Source: DASSUC01 sp035649895 | GTDB taxonomy: Bacteria > Actinomycetota > Actinomycetes > Mycobacteriales > Micromonosporaceae | Direction of reading: 5' to 3' | Length of the DNA stretch: 34,621 nucleotides | NCBI GenBank assembly: GCA_035649895.1 | Contig: DASRIS010000129.1 | Span: 1 to 34,621 of the forward strand | Shown here: positions 21,896 to 31,223 of the stretch, piece by piece | Numbering within the stretch: position 1 is the stretch's first letter | Layout of the letters: each line of letters opens with the position of its first letter | Made by a program: the position numbers and the translations under genes | The notes under the pieces: generated by a model | What the model was told of the DNA's origin: nothing | Database searches by the model: none | What the model saw: only the letters and a program-made list of their open reading frames with translations

Positions 21896-23518
21896 TCAGC
21901 CGCGACCGTTGCCCTGGCCGCCGCTGCGGTAGCTGTCGCCGCCGCCTTCGCCGCCGCGGTCGTCGTCCCCGCCAGGCCCGGAGCTGCCGGCGTCCTTCGG
22001 TGGCTTCGGCTCCCTCGGCGGCTTGACCTCGGCGCCACCACCGGCGCTGCCCCCGGCGGGGTTGGCCGGCGCGGCCCACACCAGCGTCGGCTCGCAGGCG
22101 CTGCCGTTGAGGTGGAACTGCGTCGGCAGCGGGTTCGTCCCGCGGTACGCGCCGTCAAAGCCGGTCGTCACCGACCCGCCCGCGGCCAGCGCCTCGCCCT
22201 CGACCGTGACGGTACGGCCGGACTGCCGCCACCCGCCCGTCCACGGGCGCACCACACGCTGGTCGGCGGGGAAGCTGAACTCCAGCCGCCACCCCTCGAC
22301 CGTCGCCGTGTCGGCGTTGTGCACGGTCACGCCCGTGGCGAAGCTGCCCGCCGCATCCCGGCGGACCTCGTACCGCACCTGGCACTGGACCTCGCGCGCG
22401 GCAAAGCCGGCGCCCACCAGCTGGGCGCCACTGGCCGCGGTCCCGTCCGGCGCCCCCGCGCCGCGCAGGGAGCCGCCCATCAGCCCGCTGACCAGCAGCA
22501 GGCCTACCACGGCCGACACTACGGCGAGCGGTTGGCGGGCCGGGCGCAGTGTCGCCCCGTCGGTGACCACTGTCTGGCGGGACAGCGCCACGGTCCCGGC
22601 CACCGCACGGGCCAGCCGCCGCAGCGGCCCAGGCCGGCCTACACCCGCCGTGACCAGCGCGGTCAGCTCGGCGGGCAGGGCCAGCGCGGTCACCGGCAGG
22701 TCCACCGCTGCCGCCAGGGCGCGTGCCACCTCGGCGCTGTCCGGCCGGTCCTCGGGCGCCTTCGCCAGGCAGCGCTGGCACAGCGTGACAACCTCGGCGG
22801 GGAGGCCGGGGATCGCCGGCAGTGGCGCCGGCTCGGCGTACAGGTGGGCCTTGAGCATCTGGGTGGTGGTGGCGGACTGCCACGGCAGCCGCCCGGTGAG
22901 GGACTTGTAGAGCAGCAGGCCGAGGGCGTAGACGTCGGTCGCCGGTAGGACCGGGCCACCCGCCAGCCGCTCCGGCGCCAGGTATGCCGGGGTGCCCAGC
23001 ACGTGTCCCGGCGGGCCGGCCTCGGCGTCGCCGGCGCTCGCCGAGATGCCGAAGTCCACCAGCTTGACCCCGTCAGAGGTGAGCATCACATTGCCCGGAG
23101 TGACGTCCCGGTGCACCACGCGCCGGGCATGCGCCACGGCCAGCGCGGTCGCCACCTGGGCGCCGACGACCACCGCCAGGCGCCACGGCAGCGGGCCGGC
23201 GGTGAGCAGGTTCGCCAGGGAACGCCCCTCCACCAGCTCCATCACGACGTACGGCAGGGGCGGCCCGCCGTTGACAGAGGCCTCGCCGTAGTCGTGGATG
23301 TCGACGATGTTGGGGTGGCGCAGCCGGGCCGCTGAGCGCGCCTCGATGCGGATCCGCTCCAGCAGGCCGGCGTCGGCCGCCAGCTTCGGCGCGAGCACCT
23401 TCACGGCGACCTCGCGCGCCAACACCTCATCCTGGGCGCACCAGACGACCGACATGCCGCCTGTGCCCAGGCGGCTGACCAGCCGGTACCGGCCGCCGAA
23501 CAGCTGTCCGGCCTCCAT
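21896..23518 (-). CDS. Receptor Ser/Thr kinase with extracellular CBM2 domain
   Basis: This 540-residue membrane kinase has a cytoplasmic Hanks-type kinase domain (residues ~11-270) with LGTGGMSVVW, Lys40 in VAVKVL, HRDVTPGN with Asp138, VDFGIS and APERL. The usual lysine of HRDxK is Thr140. One membrane helix (~331-351) follows. The extracellular part is a carbohydrate-binding module family 2 domain: Cys379 and Cys475 at its two ends, EGWRLEFSFP, PWTGGWRQSGRTV and GAYRGTNPLPTQFHLNG, all standard CBM2 signatures. A Pro/Lys then Gly/Asp tail ends the protein. The ATG at 23518 begins just before the kinase domain. It probably senses a polysaccharide such as cellulose or chitin outside the cell and phosphorylates cytoplasmic targets; ligand and targets are inference. 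Confidence 0.93.
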   Translation of the reverse strand: MEAGQLFGGRYRLVSRLGTGGMSVVWCAQDEVLAREVAVKVLAPKLAADAGLLERIRIEARSAARLRHPNIVDIHDYGEASVNGGPPLPYVVMELVEGRSLANLLTAGPLPWRLAVVVGAQVATALAVAHARRVVHRDVTPGNVMLTSDGVKLVDFGISASAGDAEAGPPGHVLGTPAYLAPERLAGGPVLPATDVYALGLLLYKSLTGRLPWQSATTTQMLKAHLYAEPAPLPAIPGLPAEVVTLCQRCLAKAPEDRPDSAEVARALAAAVDLPVTALALPAELTALVTAGVGRPGPLRRLARAVAGTVALSRQTVVTDGATLRPARQPLAVVSAVVGLLLVSGLMGGSLRGAGAPDGTAASGAQLVGAGFAAREVQCQVRYEVRRDAAGSFATGVTVHNADTATVEGWRLEFSFPADQRVVRPWTGGWRQSGRTVTVEGEALAAGGSVTTGFDGAYRGTNPLPTQFHLNGSACEPTLVWAAPANPAGGSAGGGAEVKPPREPKPPKDAGSSGPGGDDDRGGEGGGDSYRSGGQGNGRG

Positions 23519-23640
23519 GCCAAGTCCGGTTCCCCACCACCCGCGTCGCAAACCTCCTGCCCAGCAAGCGCCGCCACGCTGTTGATCAAGCTGGCTGGAA
23601 AGCGGCCGGGGCGTGGTACCGTCTCGGGGTCGAATGCCAC

Positions 23641-23665
23641 GTTTCAGTGTTCTGGCACCGGGCAT
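23641..23665 (+). promoter_or_regulatory. Candidate sigma-B/F-type promoter of the STAS gene
   Basis: GTTT at 23641-23644 and GGGCAT at 23660-23665 are 15 bases apart, near the GTTT-N14-16-GGGTAY pattern of stress sigma-factor promoters in actinobacteria. They stand ~46 bases before the STAS start. The fit is one base off in the -10 element, so this is a candidate only. Confidence 0.3.
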
Positions 23666-23711
23666 CCCGGGTGGCGGCCTTCCCGGAGCGAGTTTTGCGG
23701 AGGACGACACG

Positions 23712-24086
23712 GTGAGTCTGTCGATCACAACAAGCCGTCATGTCGACGGCGCGCTGGAGATCTGCCCCCGCGGTGAGATCGACCTCAGCAGCGCGCACGA
23801 GCTTACGGAGGCGACCAACCGGGCGCTCGTCCGTAGCGCTCCCCGCCAGATCCGGATCAACCTGTGGTTGGTCACCTTCATCGACAGCGTGGGGATCGGC
23901 AGCCTGGTCGCGAGCTACCACGCCGCGGCGGCCAGCGGCGTCGCGCTCACCGTGATCAACCCGACCGAGCAGGTGTACCGGCAGCTGTGGGTCTCCGGGC
24001 TGGTCGGGCTGTTCGGCTCGCCACAGCCGATCGCAGGCGTCGGTGGCCCCACTGCGTTCCAGGACCCGGTCACGCCCGTCCCGTAG
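23712..24086 (+). CDS. STAS-domain anti-sigma-factor antagonist
   Basis: This 124-residue protein is an anti-anti-sigma factor of the SpoIIAA/RsbV type. The STAS core runs from residue ~10 to 105, with RGEIDLSSA and the phosphorylation site FIDSVGIGSL, where Ser59 would be the phosphorylated residue. In its dephosphorylated form it would bind an anti-sigma kinase and release the sigma factor; no kinase of the RsbW type is in the window. The GTG at 23712 has GGAGG nine bases upstream. It is divergent from the CBM2 kinase and ends two bases before the response-regulator stop. The PP2C protein three genes away is a possible phosphatase for Ser59. Confidence 0.9.
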   Translation: MSLSITTSRHVDGALEICPRGEIDLSSAHELTEATNRALVRSAPRQIRINLWLVTFIDSVGIGSLVASYHAAAASGVALTVINPTEQVYRQLWVSGLVGLFGSPQPIAGVGGPTAFQDPVTPVP

Positions 24087-24087
24087 C

Positions 24088-24578
24088 TCAGCCGGCGGGT
24101 TCGGGGCCCGCTCCGCCGACACCCCCGGCCGAGCCACGCGGCGGCAGCTTCACCACGCTGACGAAGAACTCGTCGATCCGCCGGACCACGCCGATGAACT
24201 GCTCAAAGTCGACCGGCTTTGTCACGTATGCGTTGGCGTGCAGCCGGTAGCTGCGCAGGACGTCCTCGTCAGCCTGGGATGTGGTGAGCACCACCACCGG
24301 GATCTGGCAGAGCTTCGGGTCGCTCTTGATCTCGGCGAGCACCTCGCGCCCGTCCCGGCGGGGCAGGTTCAGGTCGAGCAGGATCAGGTCCGGCCGTACC
24401 GCGTCGGTGAACGGCTCCTCCTTGCGCAGGTACGCCAGGGCGTCCACGCCGTCAGAGACGACCGACAACCGGTTGCGCACCTTGTGCTCCTCGAACGCCT
24501 CCTGCGTCATCAGCACGTCGCCGGGGTCGTCCTCCACCAACAGCACCTCGATGGGCTGGCCACCGGTGATGGGCTCAG

Positions 24579-24582
<4 letters not shown>
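24088..24582 (-). CDS. Rcp1-like single-domain response regulator
   Basis: This 164-residue protein is a receiver domain with no output domain. It has the acidic pair EDDPGD, the phosphorylation site Asp70 in LLDLNLP, the Thr switch LTTSQADED, and the lysine in YVTKPVDFEQF. The PRRDG after the aspartate and the overall pattern are those of the Rcp1/phytochrome-associated receiver group. A glycine-rich tail follows. The GTG at 24582 overlaps the histidine-kinase stop (GTGA), so it is translated together with that kinase and is its obvious partner. It may pass phosphate on or act by protein contact, since it has no DNA-binding domain. Confidence 0.92.
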
Positions 24583-26227
<1,645 letters not shown>

Positions 26228-26231
<4 letters not shown>

Positions 26232-27475
26232 GCGGCGACCCCCCGCCTGGTGTGCGCCGACCGTCCGACGTGCAGCAGCAGGATCGCCACGTCGTCGGCG
26301 AGCGGCCCGCCGTTCAGCGATGTCGCCCGCTCGACCAACCAGCCGGGCAGCTCGGCCGGCCCGATCTCGTCCGCCTCCCTGGACCGGAGCAGGTCACACA
26401 GCCCTTCCACACCCAACCGCTCCCCCTCTCCCGCGTACCCCTCGATCAGCCCGTCGGTATAGATCAGCAGGGTCCATGCCCCGCTCGCCAGGGACAGCTG
26501 CGTTGCGTCGTACACGGTGCTGTCGACCGCCCCGAGCACCGCGCCCGGCCGCGCGTCGCACGGCTCGACCTGGCCTTCGGCCACGACCAGCGGCGGCGGG
26601 TGACCGGCCAGGCGGACCCAGGCGACGCCCTCGTCCAGCGCGACGGTGACCATGGCGACCGTGGCGAACTGCTCCTCCGAGCGGCGCTCGCTCTCCAGCA
26701 CCTTCTGCAGCGACGGCAGGATCGCAGCGTCGGGCACCTCACCGAGCACCAGCGCCCGCCAGGCGACCCGCAGCGAGACGCCGAGCGCCGCCGCCTCCAC
26801 CCCGTGCCCGGCGACGTCCCCCACCAGCAGCTGCACCCTGGCCGGGCCGACCTGGACCGCGTCGATGAAGTCGCCACCGAGCAGGGCCCGGTGGCGGCCC
26901 GGCCGGTACAGCAGCTCCAGCTCGGCCGGGGCGTCGCGCATCAGCGGCTGCGGGAGCAGTCCCCGCTCCAGCCGCGCCGACTCGGCCTGGCGCAGCTCCG
27001 CCTCGCGCAGGGCCCGCGCGCTCTCGTCGGCGCGCTTGCGCTCCACCGCGTAGCGGACCGCGCGGGTCAGCCCGACCCCGTCCACCTTGCCCTTGGTGAG
27101 GTAGTCCTGCGCCCCCTCGGAGAGCGCCGCGATGCCCAGGTGCTCGTCGTCGAGCCCGGTGAGCACGCAGACCGCGACGTGGCTGGCGATGCGCCGCAGC
27201 TCCCGCAGGCCGGACAGGCCGCTGGCGTCGGGCAGGCCCAGGTCCAGCAGGACGCAGTGGACCTCGATGCCGTCCAGCGCCTCGCGGGCCGCCCGCAGGC
27301 TCGGCACCGCGCGCAGCGCGATCCGCGCGTCCGCCTCGGCCAGCAGCTCCTGCACCAGGAACGCGTCGTCCTCGTCGTCTTCGATGAGAAGGACGTGCAG
27401 CACCTCTTCGCCCGGGCGCGCCCGCAGCGCGGCCACCGGCGGGGGCCCGCTCGCGGCGAGCGCATCGGGGTGCAT
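26228..27475 (-). CDS. Receiver-PP2C (SpoIIE/RsbU-type) phosphatase
   Basis: This 415-residue protein joins an N-terminal receiver domain (residues ~28-150; LLIEDDEDD, phosphorylation site Asp78 in LLDLGLP, YLTKGKVDG) through a helical linker (ERKRADESARALREAEL) to a SpoIIE-type PP2C Ser/Thr phosphatase domain (~200-405; GGDFIDAV, VGDVAGHGVEAA, LAGHPPPL, YTDGLIEG, ADDVAILLL). The metal-binding aspartates are all present. It should remove phosphate from an anti-sigma antagonist when its receiver is activated. The ATG at 27475 is the best start. It heads the phosphatase-kinase-receiver operon with four-base overlaps throughout, and the histidine kinase next to it is its likely input. Confidence 0.93.
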
Positions 27476-27556
27476 GCGCAGATCTTTCCCCACCTGGCCA
27501 GGCCACGCAGCACCGGGCACGGTGTCAGCATCGCCGATCATGGGTACGACGTGGGC

Positions 27557-28096
27557 ATGCGTAGCGACGACGCCTACCCCCGGCCGGTCTCCGACCCGGC
27601 GGCGGAGGGAATCCCCGAGTACGCCGACGACGACTCCACGGCCTTCGACGACGACTCGCCCCGGATCGCCGATGGCCGGGACCCGGCGGCGCTGCCGGCC
27701 GAGCGGGAGGACGGCCCGGTCGCGGTCGAGGACTTCGGCACCACCGCCGAGGAGCAGCGGCGCGGCGAGCCACTGGCGGCCCGGCTCATCCGGGAGGAGC
27801 CGGACGTGACCCCGGACGGCGCCTGGCCGGGCGACGCGGAGCTGCTCGACGAGGAGCCGGTGGATCCCCATCTGGGCTCGCCGGTGTCGATGTATGAGCG
27901 GATGGGCGCGGACCCGGTGACCGGAGGTCGGGTCGGGCGGTTGGTCGAGCCGGACCAGGGCGCCCACCCGGACGAGGAACGGGACGCGATCGCCACGGAC
28001 ATGGGCGCGTCAGGCGGCGGCGCCAGCGCCGAGGAGCTGGCCATGCACGAGGTACGCGACCCGGCGGAAGGCGTTGACCCGGACTCGCGGGGCTGA
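27557..28096 (+). CDS. DUF5709 family acidic protein
   Basis: This 179-residue, very acidic, probably disordered protein matches the actinobacterial DUF5709 family in pattern: DEEPVDPHLGSPVSMYER, ADPVTGGRVGRLVEPDQGAHPDEE and a C-terminal ASAEELAMHEVRDP. The ATG at 27557 is chosen from the family-like beginning MRSDDAYP; a GTG two codons upstream is possible, and no clear ribosome site exists. The reading frame stays open far upstream, across the neighbouring gene, but that part is an antisense shadow. It is divergent from the phosphatase operon with 81 bases between. Function unknown; related proteins are often found in stress-response neighbourhoods. Confidence 0.85.
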   Translation: MRSDDAYPRPVSDPAAEGIPEYADDDSTAFDDDSPRIADGRDPAALPAEREDGPVAVEDFGTTAEEQRRGEPLAARLIREEPDVTPDGAWPGDAELLDEEPVDPHLGSPVSMYERMGADPVTGGRVGRLVEPDQGAHPDEERDAIATDMGASGGGASAEELAMHEVRDPAEGVDPDSRG

Positions 28097-28113
28097 CCTG
28101 ATACATATAGGTC
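28095..28113. promoter_or_regulatory. Short inverted repeat after DUF5709
   Basis: GACCT at 28095-28099 and AGGTC at 28109-28113 flank an AT-rich centre. It overlaps the DUF5709 stop and could be a weak terminator or an operator for the gene starting at 28202. No clear -35/-10 pair was seen for that gene. Confidence 0.25.
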
Positions 28114-28201
28114 GATGAGCGGGGTGTTACGAACAGGTCGCTGCCCGTAGGCTCGCACCGGAGCTCGTACGCTGAACGGGCTGACCCTGGGAGCCCCTGC
28201 C

Positions 28202-29017
28202 GTGACCGCGCCTCTGAACCTCGCGGCGCCCCCGCACCCCGCCGCGCCGGCTGTCCTCGCCGCGCCCGCCGTCCTCGCCGCGCGCCCGCCCAGGCTGGAC
28301 CTTGACTACGGTGCCCTGCTGGCCGGCTGGGCGACGCTGCTGGGCTGCGCCGTGGTCGTGCTCGCGATGGTGGGCCTGGTGGCGTGGGCGGTCAACCGGC
28401 GGGCAGCCGCCATACCGCGCCTGGCCCCGGGTGAGTACGCGCGCCTGCTCGCACACGTCCAGGAGCTCAGCTGGCAGGCCGCAGCGGCGGTCACCAAGTC
28501 GGCCCAGGCGCAGGCCGCCGCCGAGGCGGCGCGAGCCAGCTATGCACAGGCCCAGCAGGCGCGGGAGGCCGCCTGGCAGGTGCACGACAGCGCCCAGCAG
28601 GCACACGCTGCGGCCCGCCGGGAGGTGGCGGACCTGCCGCCGCCCGAGGCCACCGCCTCTCCGCTCACCCAGGACGTGTCCCGGGCGGCGCTGGCCGCGT
28701 TCCGCCGTGGCGACCTTTCAGTAGAGGAGCTGCGGGAGGTGTGGCGCCGGGCCGGTGGCTGGGACGCGGCGCGGGAGCGGGCCGACCACGAGCTGATGCA
28801 GGCCCGCGCCGAGGAGCACCGGACCCAGCGGGCCTACCGCCTCGCCGCAGCGGCCGAACGTACGGCGCGCCGGGAGGCGGACGTGGCAGAGGTCGCCGCG
28901 CGGGCACTCGCCGAGGAGGCGGCCACCGCGGTCGAGGAGGCGCAGACCGCTCGGGCGCTGGCCGCGGTGCACCGGCGGACTGTACGGCGATCGGCACGCC
29001 GCAGACGGGTCGCGTGA
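28202..29017 (+). CDS. Membrane-anchored coiled-coil protein of unknown role
   Basis: I do not recognise this 271-residue protein. An Ala/Pro-rich N-terminus with duplicated APAVLAA is followed by one membrane helix (~39-61, LLAGWATLLGCAVVVLAMVGLVAWAV). The remainder is alanine-, glutamate- and arginine-rich helix, broken near residue 150 by a Pro-rich hinge and a segment (AFRRGDLSVEELREVWRR) that looks like a short folded unit. The last residues are strongly basic. The pattern suggests a membrane-tethered coiled coil of the kind used in cell-envelope or division scaffolds, but there is no direct evidence. The GTG at 28202 has GGGAG eight bases upstream. Confidence 0.65.
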   Translation: MTAPLNLAAPPHPAAPAVLAAPAVLAARPPRLDLDYGALLAGWATLLGCAVVVLAMVGLVAWAVNRRAAAIPRLAPGEYARLLAHVQELSWQAAAAVTKSAQAQAAAEAARASYAQAQQAREAAWQVHDSAQQAHAAARREVADLPPPEATASPLTQDVSRAALAAFRRGDLSVEELREVWRRAGGWDAARERADHELMQARAEEHRTQRAYRLAAAAERTARREADVAEVAARALAEEAATAVEEAQTARALAAVHRRTVRRSARRRRVA

Positions 29018-29092
29018 CACTTGTCGCTCATGCAAGTTGCACCGTGCACTTTCGGAGAAGTGTGCCTCCTCGCCCGAATCTAGCTCGCGGCC

Positions 29093-29121
29093 TTGTTACC
29101 AGAGGTTGTGGATCCTATTCT
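29093..29121 (+). promoter_or_regulatory. Promoter of the globin gene
   Basis: TTGTTA at 29093-29098 and TATTCT at 29116-29121 are separated by exactly 17 bases, a good primary-sigma-factor promoter, with transcription expected to start near 29128. The 177-base gap before the globin also holds an upstream small hairpin with a GCACTT/AAGTGT stem near 29046-29064. Confidence 0.6.
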
Positions 29122-29194
29122 CACAGTGACGAGCGCCACTCCGGCCAGGAGGAGCGCTCGTTTCGTCACCGTCGTTGATGTCGGGGAGGCGACA

Positions 29195-29671
29195 ATGGAG
29201 AGGGATATCAATGCCGAGCGGATCGAGGACCATCGGCTGCTTCAGGAGAGCCTAGGTCTCGTCGCTCCCGTCGCGAACGAGCTGGTTGCTTCCTTCTACG
29301 ACCAGCTGTTCGCCGAGTACCCCACCGTACGTGGCCTGTTCCCGGCGGTCATGGATGCGCAACGGGAGAAGCTGCTCAAGGCGATCATCGCGCTCGTCAC
29401 GCACTACGATCGCCCGGAACAGCTGATGCCCGCGCTGACCACCATGGGCCGCAACCACGTGCGGTACGGCGCCGAGATGGAGCACTACTCGGCTGTCGGC
29501 AGCGTCCTGCTCTCCACGTTGAGCAGGTTCGCTGGCGACGCCTGGACTCCGGAGGTGGAGCGGGCCTGGACCCGTATGTACACCTTCGCCGCCGGGGCGA
29601 TGATGCAGGGTGCCGAGCAGGCCAAGGCCGAGGACGCCGCCGTCCCGGCTAAGGAGCGGCAGGTGGCCTGA
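29195..29671 (+). CDS. Single-domain globin (flavohemoglobin-type)
   Basis: This 158-residue haem protein matches the globin domain of bacterial flavohemoglobins but lacks the FAD/NAD reductase domain. Conserved positions are visible: Tyr35 (B10) in ASFYDQLF, Phe49 (CD1) in GLFPAV, Gln56 (E7) in MDAQREKL, and the proximal His88 (F8) in GRNHVRYGAEMEHY. The Tyr-B10/Gln-E7 pair suggests tight oxygen binding or nitric-oxide dioxygenation, which would need a separate reductase. The ATG at 29195 has GGGGAGG five bases upstream. It is a single-gene unit between its own promoter and a strong terminator. No redox or NO-responsive regulator is adjacent. Confidence 0.92.
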   Translation: MERDINAERIEDHRLLQESLGLVAPVANELVASFYDQLFAEYPTVRGLFPAVMDAQREKLLKAIIALVTHYDRPEQLMPALTTMGRNHVRYGAEMEHYSAVGSVLLSTLSRFAGDAWTPEVERAWTRMYTFAAGAMMQGAEQAKAEDAAVPAKERQVA

Positions 29672-29686
29672 CCTAGTAAACGGAGA

Positions 29687-29724
29687 AGGCCCCCTCCGCG
29701 CGGCCCGGGCAGTGGAGGGGGCCT
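29687..29724. terminator. Strong terminator after the globin gene
   Basis: AGGCCCCCTCC at 29687-29697 pairs perfectly with GGAGGGGGCCT at 29714-29724 across 16 bases. It lies between the globin and the convergent pirin-like gene and should work in both directions. Confidence 0.85.
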
Positions 29725-29812
29725 AGCCAACCAGCAGCGGGCTCCAGCCGCCCGCAGGCCTCAGGCGCGCTGCTGGCAATGCGGCCAGCCGCGCCGGCGA
29801 CGCACGGTGCAC

Positions 29813-30779
29813 TCAACGTACGCGGCCGCGTGGACGCAGCCGCGTGGCGGGCATCGGCGGCGCCGGCAGCGGTTGCCCGTCGTACCCGTGGACCGTGCCG
29901 AACCGCCGCCCGGTCGCCCAGTCCTCGCGCGCACGCACGATCTCGTCGTGGTCCCGGCCGACAAAGTTCCACCACATGACGATCTGCTCCGCGAACGGCT
30001 CACCGCCCAGGAGCAGCGCCCGGGTGCCCACGGCAGCCCGCAGTGCCAGGTCGCGGCGGTGTGCGCCGAGATAAAGCAGTGGGCCAGGGTCCAGGGCCAC
30101 CTCCTCGACCTCCACCCGGCCGGAGAGCACGAGCACCGCGTACTCGAAGTCGGGCCGCAGCGGCAGGCGCGCCACCGCGCCAGGCGCGAGCTGGAGCTCA
30201 GCGCCGACCAGCGGTGAAGCTGCGGGCCGGCGAGGTCGCTCCGGCCACCTCACCGACCATCACCGTGACCCGTACCCCACCGTCGGCCAGCACCGGCAGT
30301 TCGGGATGGTGGTCGAAGCCCGACGGGCCGTGCCGGGCCGGGTCCGGCATCGCCGCCCACAGCTGCACGCCGTGCAGCACCGGCGAGCGGTCCGGCGGCG
30401 ACTCCTCGGAGTGGGAGATCCCGTGCCCGGCGGTCATCACGTTCAGCTGGCCGGGCCGTACCAGCTGCCGGCTGCCCAGGCTGTCCCGGTGCAGCACCTC
30501 GCCGTCGACCAGCCAGGTCACCGTCTGCAGCCCGGTGTGCGGATGCGGCGGCACCCGCATGCCCGGACCGCCGGCCACCTCCTGCGGTCCAAAGTGGTCG
30601 AGGAAGCACCACCCGCCGACCATGCGGCGGGTCCGGTTCGGCAGGGTACGCGTCACCGCCATGCCCCGCGGGCCGCCGAGGACCACCTCGCGCCCTGGCA
30701 GCAGCTCGCGCGCTGGCGCAACGGCGGTCCCCGTGGCGCCGCAGACCGCCTCCCGCGGCTCGGTCTCGGTGTTGCTCAC
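29813..30779 (-). pseudogene. Pirin-family gene with an internal frameshift
   Basis: Pirin is a cupin-fold iron protein. Here it is split across two frames. The first part (GTG at 30779 to a stop at 30198) carries the metal ligands PHPHTGL and GISHSEES. The second part, in another frame ending at 29813, continues the same protein: SPLVGAELQLAPGAVARLPL, then the C-terminal cupin with FAEQIVMWWNFVGRDHDEI. The break is near 30213-30217, where a TPLVGAEL-type join would need two more C bases after TTCACC, or one base fewer. This could be a real loss of function or a sequence error in a C run. The GTG overlaps the DUF427 stop (GTGA), so the two genes form an operon. Confidence 0.8.
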
Positions 30780-31147
30780 CCAGCACCACCCACCGTCAGC
30801 TTGTCCACCTTGGACGGGTAGAACGCGACCATCCCACGAAGCTCGGCGTACCCAGGCTTCGGGTCCTCATACGACCAGGCCGCGTCGCGGACCACGGCGT
30901 CGCCGGCGTGCAGGTCCCAGTAGGACGCGACGCCCTTGTACGGGCAGGTCGTCCGGCGCGCCGAGGGCGTGAGCCGGCCGGACACGTCCTCCCGCGGGAG
31001 GTAGTACGCAGCACGGCGCGGCCACTCGCGCACCCGCCAGCCCCGGGTGGAGTCGGCCACCGTCGCACCGCCATGCCGGACCAGCACCCGCCGGCTGGTG
31101 CGCTCGGCGCGGGGCCGGCGGAGCGCGGCCAGGAAGGACACAGCCAT
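30776..31147 (-). CDS. DUF427 domain protein
   Basis: This 123-residue protein is a member of the DUF427 family of small beta-rich proteins. The typical elements are AAYYLPREDV, TTCPYKGVASYWDL, DAAWSYEDPKPGYAELRGMVAFYPSKVD. The N-terminal ~40 residues, including SRRVLVRHGGATVADSTRGWRV, also fit the family. The ATG at 31147 is preceded by AGGGG with very little spacing, so the start is less certain. It overlaps the pirin-like gene by four bases. The molecular function of DUF427 is not settled. Confidence 0.88.
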   Translation of the reverse strand: MAVSFLAALRRPRAERTSRRVLVRHGGATVADSTRGWRVREWPRRAAYYLPREDVSGRLTPSARRTTCPYKGVASYWDLHAGDAVVRDAAWSYEDPKPGYAELRGMVAFYPSKVDKLTVGGAG

Positions 31148-31223
31148 ACCCCTATTCTTCGCTCGTCTGCGCGGAACCTGCCCCTGCCCGGCGCGCCCGC
31201 CCACCCGCGTACAGCCCCCGCCG

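Noticed and set aside
26252..27556. Long open frame in front of DUF5709 that would make a 614-residue protein.
   Set aside because: It is antisense to the receiver-PP2C gene; only the part from 27557 matches a protein family.
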